DNA from: Dipteris shenzhenensis
Lineage: Eukaryota; Polypodiophyta; Polypodiopsida; Gleicheniales
Length of the DNA: 64,000 nt
Assembly: GCA_047967505.1 (NCBI GenBank)
Contig: CM106539.1
Reading direction: 5' to 3' (one strand)
The notes below the pieces were generated by a model. That model was not told the origin of the DNA, searched no databases, and saw nothing but the letters and a program-made list of their open reading frames with translations. Positions 13,201 to 25,200 of this stretch are shown one piece after another; position 1 is the first letter of the stretch; each line of letters begins with the position of its first letter. The position numbers and the translations under genes were made by a program.

Positions 13201-16200
13201 ACTAAGTGTCCTATGTGGCCACGTCAACTAGGACAATGAAAAAAAAAGGAGTACAAGGTACAAGTACCTAGACCTAGGACTAAGTGTCCTATGTGGCCTA
13301 AAAGGCACTAACACTACAAGTGCCTATATTTATGCCTACAAGGCACATACCATGGCCTATAGGGCATCACTAGAACCACCAGGAGATGGCCTACAAACCC
13401 CCCTCCATGGGATGGGCTGAAGTATTCTGGAAACGTCTCAGAATACCTAGTATTTTCTGGTCATGGTGGCACATGTTCATCCAAAAGGATATAGCCACCT
13501 ATGAATGTACAAGGGATGTTAGATCATATAACAAAGGGAACCAAGTGTAAAGCCTGTCGGAAGACTTCGAACTTGGGACGAGCAAGTGCCTTTGTAAACA
13601 TATCTGCTATGTTGTCCTCTGTGGGAAGATAGGACAACTCTCTGTCTCTTGCTAACAACCGCTCCCGAACATAATGATAGTAAACTTCAATATGCTTGGT
13701 ACGCGCATGAAACATTGGGTTACGCGCAATGGCCAAAGCACTCTGGCTGTCAGTGTAGACAATAGTGGAGGATGTCTGGCGATTACCAAGATCTATAACT
13801 AACTGTCGAAGCCAAACACACTCTACTGTAGCGGTGAAAGTTGCCCTGTACTCAGCCTCACAGCTAGATGTGGCAACTGTTGGTTGCTTCTTGCTGAGCC
13901 AAGACATACATGAATTGACAAGCAAAGAACAATTGCCGGTATGTGACACTCTGGTGTCGGAACATCCTGCCGAGTCACTACCCATGTAAGCATGCATGGT
14001 AAGTGAACCCTGATCACCATAGAAGAGGGCTAAATCCTGAGTGCCTCTGAGATATCTGAAAACTCCCTTCATTGCCTGCCAATGCTGTGAACTAGGCATG
14101 TGCATGAATCTGCTGAGCTGAGATACTGCATACTGGTAAGTCAGGTCTGGTGTGACATAAATAAGTAAGGCATCCAACAGCCTGCTGATAAAGAGTGATA
14201 TCACATGGTGGACTCCCATCATGAGCTGAGAATTTGAAGCCAGGGTCCACTCGAGTAGAGATTGGCTTGCAATCCTCAAACTGAAAACGATCAAGGAGCT
14301 GTCCAATATACTTGGATTGAGACATCATGATACCCCCCTCAACATGAGCAAACTGAATGCCCAAATAATAGTGGAGCTGTCCCATGTCGGACATTTCAAA
14401 AACCTGCTGCAAATCAGCCTTGAAAGCTGCAATATGCTGAGTATCTGGGCCCGTGATTAGCATATCATCCACATATAGAATCAGCACTAATAAATCAGAT
14501 CCACTCCCACGGACATAAAGAGTGGGTTTTGTGGGGCTATTCTGAAAACCAAGGGATAGTAAGTGTGCATGAATTTTGGCATACCATGCCTAGGGTGCCT
14601 GCTTCAAACCATAAACTTATTTTCAGAATTAACAACCTCAAAGCCAGGAGGTTGTGTGACATATACTTCTTCCTACAGATCCCCATGAAGAAAAGCAGTC
14701 TTGATGTCAAGTTGGTGCACTTGCCAATGATGATGGGCTGCAATGGCAATGACACATCTAATGGTAGTAATCCTGAATGTGGGAGCAAATGTCTCCTCAA
14801 AGTCAATGCCTTGTTGTTGGGCATACCCTTTTGCAACAAGACGGGCTTTGTATCGATCTATGCTGCCATCAGATTTCCTTTTTAATTTGTAGACCCACCG
14901 GGTTCCAATGGCATGCTTGCCGGGAGGGAGATCTACTAATTCCCATGTGTCATTTTTAGCAATGGAATGTAACTCAGCTCTCATTGCATCCATCCACTCT
15001 TTGCTGTCAAAAGCATCTTTATGGCACAAAGGCTCTTGATTGCAAGCTGTAGCAAGGAGTGCAAACTCAAGAAAGTGACCATGCTGTCTATTCCCTGATC
15101 TTGTCCGGGCAGCAAAAGGCTGATCTTGTTTGCTGTCCCTCAATGTATCAAGAAGCCATCTGGGAACTTGCCTTTGTTGTCTATTGACAGCTCTTTCTTC
15201 AACGACTGCATCATGAATAGTGGAATCATTTTGTGCTGGAAGAGAAACGTGCAAATCAGCATGGGGTAGTGGCTGATTATTGCTTGGTGGAGGGCCTGCA
15301 GGAGGCTCATGTTGCTGGTCAAAGTCCTCTTCTGAGGATGGCAGAGGTAACCAAGATTCAAAGGCATCAAACATGTCAACATCTGGCTTAGATTTGCAGT
15401 CCACAAGAGGAGAAGCTGAATGTTCAGCAAAGATTACATTCTCTACTGACAATAATCTTCCCAGTATTTGGTTGATATAACCGATACCCTCTGCTCTCCT
15501 GGCTGTAACCACTAAAGATGCATTTGATTGCCTTGTCATCAAGCTTATGTCTCAGCTGAGATGGTACATGAACATATCATGTGTGAAAGTGAAGGCTTCC
15601 TGCCTTTCCATGCTTCATAAGGTGTAACAGTCTTTAATGCCCTTGTAGGTGATCTATTCAGCACATAGTTGGCACACATTATTGCATCAAGCCAAAATTT
15701 ATTGGGCAAAGACTTGGCCTTAAGCATGCATCTGGCCATCTCCATTGTGGACCTGTTTTTCCTTTCAGAAACAGGATTCTGCTGAGGAGTGTAAGGAGTA
15801 GTGCATGAGTGAATAATGCCCCGTGAAGACAGAAATGCATCAAACTCCTTTGACATATACTCTCCTCCCCTATCTGTGTTGAGGGTGACAAGCTTGCATC
15901 CTGATTCATTCTCAACCATATTCAGCCACCTGTGAAAGCATGAGAAAACTTCAGATTTGGCTTTTAAAGGATATACCTAGGCAATATCTTGTGAAATCAT
16001 CAATGAGTCATGAAATACTTATACCCCCCAATGGCATTTGTCCTCATTAGGCCACAGACATCACTGTGTACTAGCTGCAATTTCCTTTGTGAGAGTTTTG
16101 GACAATTCTTTTGAAAAGAAAACCGATGCATCTTACCCAAAAGACAACCCTCACACACATGTTTGAAAACTGTGTGAGTTTGAGGTACATCATTTGCCAT

Positions 16201-19200
16201 CTGCTGTGAATGTAGCTTTGCAAGAGCTCTATAATTGAGATGGCCCATTCTTTCATGCCAAAGATGAGTTTCAGCAAGCTGTGAATCTGAAATAGCCAAT
16301 GCCTCAATAGAAAGTGCAGGCCCTTTTGCAAAGTGCCAGTGAGAACTATGGCATTGTCATCACGAAGATCATAAACTAGGCATCTGTAGCCATCAAAAAT
16401 CACTCTGAAACCTGAAGTAGCAATTGCTGAAATTGAGATCAAGTTGACTTCAATTCCAGGCGCAAAGAGAACATTTGTCAAAGTGACAGGATGACTTGAA
16501 ATAGATGTGAGCTGCACATCTCCAATTCCTTTTACAGCATATGAAGCGTTATTAGCACATGTGACAGTCCCCCCTCGAGGTGCATCAGCTAAAGAGTGAA
16601 ACAACTGTCTGTAAAATGTGACATGCTTGGAAGCACCATTTTCAAAGTACCAAGACTGAGCATCATCAGCAGTAAAGAGTGCATCAGCTTTGGAGGGATA
16701 AAATGAGCAATGGAAAGACCATGCCCAATCATCCTGAAGAGCATGTGCATGTGAAGCATCTGCTGGCTCATCGGATTCAATAGCATGTGAGGCATTAACT
16801 GTCAATCCTACTTTCTTTTTCTTCGAAGCAATGCGCTTCCTGCATTCTGAAATGTCATGTCCAGGCTTGCGACAATAGTTGCATCTTTTCTTCTTTGACT
16901 TATCTGCTGTATTTTTAGGTGCATGGGAGGAATTGCAGCTGCTATGCACAGATTTTGGCTTACCCATAGGCTTGGAAGCCTTGCCTCGAAGCCTTGCCTC
17001 TTCCTGTCTGCTATGAAGCAAATGCATGATCAGGAATAATGGCTTGTCTATTAGCTCTACTTTGCTCTTTCTGCAAAAGCAAAGTACCTAGCTGATCAAA
17101 AGAATAGTGGTCTGGATTACCCATGGCCACTAATCGAAGGGTTGTAGCAAACCCTTGATATGTATCTGGCAGTCCATTCAATGTGGTATTGACAAGCTGT
17201 GAATTTGGCACCACCTTATCAATGTTGGCAAGTTGTTCCATGAGGTCCTTAACCTTTGTCAGGTATGCATCCATAGAGTCACCTTCATTCATACTGACTT
17301 CCTGTAATTGCCTTCTCAAATATGCAACACGTGCTTCATTGCGAATCTGATAGAGAGAAGCCAATTTGTACCAAGCATCCTTTGCTGTCCTACAAGACCG
17401 GATGTGTGGAATAATGATTCTCTTGCATGATAAAGCAATACATGAATGTGCATTTGCATCTCTTGCATCCCATCTTGTATGATCCTGAGTTGGAAGAGTA
17501 GTAGTAGGAGTGCTAGAGGATGAGGCATCAGCAGGAGTACCCCCTGCAGAGGGGCCAGCAGTAGAGGCAACCACTGTAGCATTGGCTGGCCTCAGATCAA
17601 CCCCAGAAACAATATTCCACAAATGCTTTGCAACAAGAATATGTTTCATGAGATAAGACGACATCGGATAGTTGGTGCCATCCAACTTATCATCTTCACG
17701 AAGAACGCCAAATAGATCTTGATTGTTCCCAGCCATAGCAAATGTGATACCGTGAAAAAGACCTGAAAACCCAAAAGCCTCAAGGCTATCACTGCAAAAA
17801 GCTGGCTGTCCAAAAATGACAGCAAATTTCTGCAAATTTCCAACCCAAAACAAAGGGCAAATGCAGATCTGACCCAAATGTGATTGTGTCAGGCAACGTT
17901 CACTGCAAAAACAGCAAATCTGGCAAAAGCCCCAAATTTAATGAGGGCAAATAGGCCAAAAAGAGGGCAAATGCAGAAAAGCCCTAAATTTTGCTGAAAT
18001 TTTTGCAAATGTGACCCAATGTATGCGAATCTGACTCAATGTCCTGCAGAAAAGACTCAATGTCTGAAAATCTGACTCAATGTCCTGCAAATGTGACTCA
18101 ATGTTCTCCAATCTGTCCCAATGTATTGCAATCAAAAGTGAAATTGCAGACCAAATCTCAAAAATAGCCTCAAGGCTTGCAACTGCAAAATTAGGACTTG
18201 CTGTCCACAAATTGTCTGCAAAAGTGCGCCTGTCCCAAAGTATGGACCTCAAAATGTAGGCTTTCCAAGCTGTTGAAATGGCTTGAGAAGATTTCATATA
18301 GTAGAAGGAAGTTAAGGAGAGCAAAAGCCCTCAAAAGCCCCAAATTTTAAGAATACTCAGCAAATGATTTCACACGTGCAAAGGCTGTACCAAATCTCGG
18401 AGCAAGTACAGAGCATATAATTGTACGGATGCAGAGTACACTGACTATACGAAACGTACGACAGAGGTGCGGAATCCAATGTACGGTTGTATGGATGCAA
18501 GGTGTACGGTTGTACAGAGACATGTACTACGTTGTACGGTGTACGAAAGATGTACGACGGCATTACGGATACAAGTACGTGAATCCAATGTACGGTACAG
18601 GTACAAAGTACGAAGACTGTACAAACCAGTTACAAGACCTTCCGTACGCCTGTACGAAAGATGTACAACGATGCAGGTATGGAGCCGTACGGTGGCTCAA
18701 GTACAGACAAGTACGTAGTGCAGGTATGGAACGTGTACTGTGTACGGAATCCAAAGTACGATGGCGCAGATATGTATGGAAGTAAACTGTGAGTACGGTT
18801 GTCCATACCGTACGACTGTACGGATGAAAGAGCGCTGGTACAAATCCGATGAGCACGAGACGAGTCTACCTCAGCTCTGATACCACTGTAGGATCGAATC
18901 AAAGAGAGAGTGCAGGTAGCAAAGAGTCGCACAAGTCTTAGCCGTCACGTCAACTAGGATAATGGGAAAAAAAAAGTACAAGGTACAGGTACCTAGACCT
19001 AGGACTAAGTGTCCTAGGTGTCACATAGGACTAAGTGTCCTATGTGGCCTAAAAGGCACTAACACTACAAGTGCCTATATTTATGCCTACAAGGCACATA
19101 CCATGGCCTATAGGGCATCACTAGAACCACCAGGAGATGGCCTACAATCTCTACACTCCAGACAAAATATTTCAGTTTGGAGGATTTGATGCTCATGTAG

Positions 19201-22200
19201 AGTGATAAACACTACTACCCTTGGTGTGAGCCCTTTCAATTAATCAAACTAGATGGTAGGCAGGGTAAGCTCTACCAATCATCCTATTAGGTGACTACAC
19301 TTAGGGAGTGATGCCTACACAGATGCGATCAGTACTTTGGTTAGCTCTTAAGGGAGAAGCAACCATGTCTCTTTTTGGATCTCTCAAAAGCCACTTTGTT
19401 CTTTCAAAGACGTTTGAAAGCATGTGCTGTGTGTGTGTGTCCGCGCGTGTGCATGTCTATGTGTGCCCACGCAGCACCACCTTCCCTTCACAAGCCTATT
19501 TCAGCATATTTATCAGTTATCTATGTATGCTGCATTTCCATTAGTTTGTGCATGCAGGAAACTGTGTGCCTCTCACACATTCTCCCAGACACAATATGGC
19601 AAACCAAACCAGTCAAGCAGAAAAGAATTATCTCCTTAAAATGCAATGTTGAAATGCACTTACCCCACTAATGAAGAGAAGAGTATCAAGATACCATACA
19701 GAGGCATAATCAACAACGCAGAGGCCTGTGAAAACATCAGTTTTATAAGCCTTAGCATTTCACAAAATAATATTACTATACATCCAAAAGAGGTCCAGTA
19801 ATTAACAGGAAAGAGAAGAAAGGCATACCAAAAACCAGACAAGCTCCTTGCTTGCTATAGTTGCCAAATATTTGTTCTTCTTCAGAGCTCTGCGGACCTG
19901 ACGTTGGAGCTGTGGAATGAAAAATATGTTATAAGAAGGTGAGCAAAGGAAGGGAAAAAATAATCATAAATCAGATCTACATTTTGACAGGTGTCACAGC
20001 ATTTTTTCATCCATTTCTTTGGTCATCTTAGACATCTTACAACTTGTAAACTGTGTGCAGATGCCAATATGTGATGAGAGTTACAGACTTTAGAAACGGT
20101 TATTTTTGAAGTACAATATATATATATATTCAAAAAATCTACACTTATACACTAAAAACACGTTTCATACACAATTCAAATGCCACTCGGTGATGGCACA
20201 CATTAGATATTTATTACGATTGGTAACAAATTAGAATTAAGAATCATGATATTACCTGATATCATACTACATATTGTAACAAATATTGTAACAAACTACA
20301 TTTAACATTGAACATATACCTAGATGAATCCAGGAACATTCCCAAACTCATCATCTAAAAACACAACATAGTGCACAATTTCAATCTCACGATAGTCACT
20401 CATAAGATTGAAAACCATAAACTCCATCACGCATAGCAGGGACTAGCTACTATGACATCCCCACTGACATCATCAGCGCCCAACAGTGGGTGCCAACCAT
20501 AGTATAAAAATATGCTCTCACACATACAAATCCACACACCCACACATACTTGAGCATCCATTTATATAAAGTCTTCGTACTGAGTTTCTGTCGGCACTCC
20601 AGAGGTGAAGGGCACACTCAGCCATGACAAAGGCTAGCATTAAAGAAGAAGGTTAATCAAAAAGTAGTCCAAAATCTCTTCATTCAAGCTACAACTGCTT
20701 GTGAAGACTAAACGATTTTATTTTAGTCTCTCCCAAACGAGCATCTAAATCTAGCTGACAGGGCAACGCACCATTTAAGATAGAAAGAATTATCGCAATA
20801 CCAACAGGCCGCAACTTGGACGAAAACTTCACAAGGTGAAATTTGCATGTCCACTAATACAACAGAAGCATATACCTAGATGAATCCAGGAACACTCCCA
20901 AACTCATCCTCTAAAAACACAACATAGTGCAGTTCAATCTCACGATAGTCACTCATCAGATTGAAAACCATAAACTCCATCACGCATAGCAGGGGCTAGC
21001 TACTATGAAATCTCCACTGACGTCATCAGCGCCCAACAGTGGGTGTAGACCATAGCATAACATTGAACATGATTAAACTTTAAAGTTTGAGAAAAATAGT
21101 GAAGTCTGAAGTGACAACTGCCTTGCCATCTCTCTTCAAATCAAAATAAAATGCTAAAACCTGAAGTGACAAGTGTCAAGCATGGAAATAACTACGAATA
21201 ATTACAGATCATGGATATTAGGTCATACACATCATCGACTAGTGACCAATAACCAATCATTAGATGGTAGGATCCAGATACAAAAATAGTCAAATAGATC
21301 ATACTTCATTAAACAAACATCAAATTGCTAGTTAGATCTATAGTTTGCATCAGGGCTTGGCGCGGGGGCCCGCGCGCTTGCTCCGGGTTTGGAGGGACGT
21401 CTACAGCCAGCTGAGCCCAGGCGAGCTGGCAGCAGCAGTAGGTACGACACGTGGGATCCAGGCTCGGCGAGCGGAGATTGATGCTGCCATTCCTGCAGGT
21501 TGGAGGATTCCCATGGTCACAGGATAGCTCTTCCCGGGAGATGAGAGGTGGCTAGGACAGTTCACTCCACAAGGCATTCCTTTGGTGGTTGCAGGCCTTT
21601 TCTCGGACTCCTCGATACACTTCTTCTCCGTCGCCGATGATAGCCACCTACAGAGCAGAGAGGCCGTGATCGACCCCTAGCTTCCATGGCAGTGCCTTCA
21701 CATTGTAGGGCTGCAAGGGAAGACGTGGCATATAGACCCCCTGATTATGCAGGACCAGGATTGGAGACTCTCGATATGGGAGGGCCATTCCTTGACAGAG
21801 GTGGAGTGGGACCCAGAGGAGTGGCGCTGGCCACCATTGGAGACCTCAGAGAACCCTACCCCCTTCTTCTCTTACAGTGCGCGTACGGGTAGGCGTGCTC
21901 TTGGGGCTCTCCAGCGCGGGCTACCCACACAGGCACATAGTTGGTATGCCCAGGGGATATCTCTGGTCTTTCTTCGCACTTTCTGGAAGACTCTTTGGGC
22001 TAGCTGGCGGCCGAGGAAGATATCTTACTTCCTTTGGATGGTGGCACACAAGGGGCTACCAGTTGGCAGCTGGCTGAGGCAGATGGGGCAGGAGGGGCAC
22101 TGCCAGATGTGTTTTCAGGAGGAGTCCCTGAAGCACTGCCTTTGGAGCTGCTCGCATGCGCAGACAGTTTGGAAGGGAGTCATGGGGATTTTAGCGAGGG

Positions 22201-25200
22201 CTGCACCCGAGCTAGGACCGATCACTTGGGGAGCCGTTTGCTGGTGCAGCACTGAGATGGGACATCACTTGGCTTATGAGTTCTCTAGACAGGATCCCGT
22301 CTTCTTCATCACGCAGGCCACCTGGGCATACATGGACAGCTTCCCTTGGCATCTAACAGAGACAGATGCACGAGCGATGACTCGGCACCTAGTTTGGGAG
22401 ATCATAGGGAGCATTGCGGGCTGGCATATCTGGACTTCCAGATGCGCGCAGACCGTAGGAGATCAGACTTCTTCTGCTACCTAGACCCTAGCAGACATTT
22501 GGAGCACGATCGTTCACACGCTCAAGGGTCAGTGGGATCAGATTCAGGGGGGGTCCCGGGCAGGGAAGGAAAAGAGACGACACTTCCTTCGCGACTGGGA
22601 CCATCGGGAGTTGTTCTTCCAGCACTCCACTCAGAGTCTTCAGTGGCATTACGCCCCCCCACCGTGGCTGTTTGTCCACTCTCCGATGATTATGCCCTGA
22701 GAGGCTTGTAATTAGCATTTTGGCTCCTCGGGCTGTATCCATTTTGTGATTGCAGCCCGCTGGCCTTTAGGCCTTCTTGTACTCTCGCTTTCAAGTAATA
22801 TAACTAGCACTACTTTTTGCGCAAAAAAAAAAAGTCTGCATCAGGGACAGTGTTACCCTCAGGCCTCAGTATCATATTTTAGTTCCATAATCTCTAATAC
22901 ATGAACGTCTTTGTGTTCCTCCTCCTCCTCCTCCTACTACTAAAAGGAACAAGCTGGAAAGTACCAGCCACGATATTCGCCTCATGATATTCTCCTGGGT
23001 TCTACTGAGACCCCTTCAATGGGTCTCTTCTCCCAAACCAAAAACCTCCAAGCCTCTTCTTTTGATGTGTATGAATCTAGATCATTGTACCATGACCTCT
23101 GACACTGAGCTGCTATCCTGACTCCCTGAGGCATACAACCTCTTATCATGGCTGATCAGCATGCATGCTATCTTCAGTATAGCTTTGTCACCTACAATGT
23201 GCAAACCAATGAAAGCTTTGCACATCCACAAGGCTTTCCTAACACGCGTTGGGTCTACAGTGTCCATGGTTTCTTCCTAACACTTCAAATTGGCTTTGGG
23301 GGTGAGCCTTGGTACGTTGGGTGATGATGCTTAGAGTTCGCATTAGCACCGTGATCACTCACATGCGGACACGTTGAGTTCTAACTAATGGTTTCAGTTT
23401 GGGTAAAATTTGAGTTATGTAGGTCAAGATATAAGCCTAGCAAGCCTAAGGTTGTATTTTGTCCTAGAACTATTTGTTTAATTAACCATGTGCATGGGTA
23501 GAGGGTCATGGGGAAATTTTTATTAAAAAGATGTAATTAAAACTTAAATATATTCTAGAATAGCTAATCAAATATTAAACTTTGGATCTAATAAACTAGA
23601 AAAGCCGTATTTGACTTTTTACAACTTTTTCAAGCTGCTTTAGTGGCTTGTCCTAGCTTTTGGAGCTTCCTGCTTTTCAATTTGAGGGGTGATTGGTTTT
23701 CTACCACAGTCCTGCTATTTACATATTTCCAAGTTCTGGACAGGCCAAAAGTTGATTGTGTTTTACAGTTTCAGCCAGTTCTTGAATTGCGATTTGATTT
23801 CATAGTTTTGTTTTTAGCACTCCACAAGGTAATATATCTATTTTTAAACTATTATATCTAAGTTCTAAGAGTTCTGGACAAATTAGATTTCAAAATATTT
23901 TTTTTTGGCAAAAAGAGACTTCCATTAAGTATTAAAGAAAACCGTTAGAGCAAGCTCCATACGGGATACACCATGCAATGCATGAAAAGCTCAAGAGCCA
24001 AAAAGAAAGGATTGGGGCTGATAGTGCCATCTCAATCCGGTAGAAACCTCCGAGAAAAAGGGAGAACCCCTCCAAACTCCAAGAAATACAGTCCTCCTAG
24101 AAGAGGCTGCCCGTGAAGGGCCCTGCATGCTAGCCCATATGGCTATCAAAGTGTGAACCGTGTCACTCCAAATACCCGTGAACACCTGTGATGGGTGTAT
24201 CTGGGTGCCATCCAAGGCCTCTATGCATTTGGTTCTCCAAATGTGCCAAGAGGAAATGCTAGCCAAAATCTCCTAAGAGGTGTCCACTAAAGCATGCGAA
24301 GCTCTGAAGGGAGTAAGTGGTACATCCTGAAGAGAGCAGGGCTCTATCACCTGCCGGCGGATCGAGAGTGCCCAAGAGGAGGCTCACCCTCATAAAACAC
24401 ATGGGGCCCAGTAAGGGATAACCATGCGACCAAGTCATGAAGAAAGGGGAAGTATGAAAAATGTTTAGTATCCGAGCAACCCCTTTCCAAACAGTCCTCG
24501 CCTAGCTATAGTCCCAAAGGCAATGTCGCCCTGACTCCTCTGCAGAATGACAGCAAGGGCAAGTGGGATCAGCCCCAAATCGTGATCTCCACAGGTTCAC
24601 TGCAATCCCTCCATGAATAGAAAGCCAAAAGAAAAAAGTGATCTTTCTATTTCTGAGGGATTTCTAGAGCCTCCTCCAAAAATTCCTACGCAAATCTGTG
24701 GTGATGGAGAAGCTGTCCCAATGGGGGGCTTTGGAGAGAATCCAACCCCTACTCCTCAGCTGAAATCTCCTGGCATTACCAACCGTGAAACGAAAGAAGG
24801 GAATCCCCCTCTCTCGGTGCTCATGATCTATCCTCTCCCACTCTCCTGGGTCCCACTGCAAGCCCCTGATAGGTGCACCTCCATATAACCACAACCTCCA
24901 AGATCCCAGGGCCAAGAGCAGAGGGTCAGGGCCTAAGTACCACTACAAGCCCGCTCCATGGTCCACAAAACTAGCAATCCTAATAGACTGAAAGGCAACC
25001 TCTAGAAGAATATCATCCGTGGATCTAGAGAGTATACCTCCAACCCCAACGTCAAGGACCAGTGCGTCTTCCCCGAGACCTCGAAGAGCAATCACCTATA
25101 GAGGAACTGCTGTCCTAAAAAAAGCTCCCATCCAAGTGGAGGAAGTAATAGGCATTTCAACTGTCCATTCCACCGGGATGGCTGCATCTATCTGCTGAAT

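Larger units (their letters stand above)
13078..19151 (-). mobile_element. Copia element A, complete outline with 5-bp target duplication
   Basis: Terminal repeats lie at 13083-13395 and 18887-19146, both TG...CA. The element is flanked by ATCTC at 13078-13082 and 19147-19151. Primer site and polypurine tract are on the minus strand, and gag-protease-integrase-RT-RNase H follow in Copia order. It is inserted in the presumed 3' LTR of a Gypsy element inside the last host intron. Coding frames are broken at several points, so it is non-autonomous. Confidence 0.95.

Noticed and set aside
18429-18932. Overlapping ORFs on both strands in the element A leader
   Set aside because: Explained by the GTAC-rich repeat; no codon-like pattern, and the stretch lies in an untranslated leader.
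20303-21070. Hammerhead ribozyme in R1
   Set aside because: CTGATGA occurs on the minus strand of the conserved core, but no GAAA with flanking stems lies at a fitting distance on either strand.
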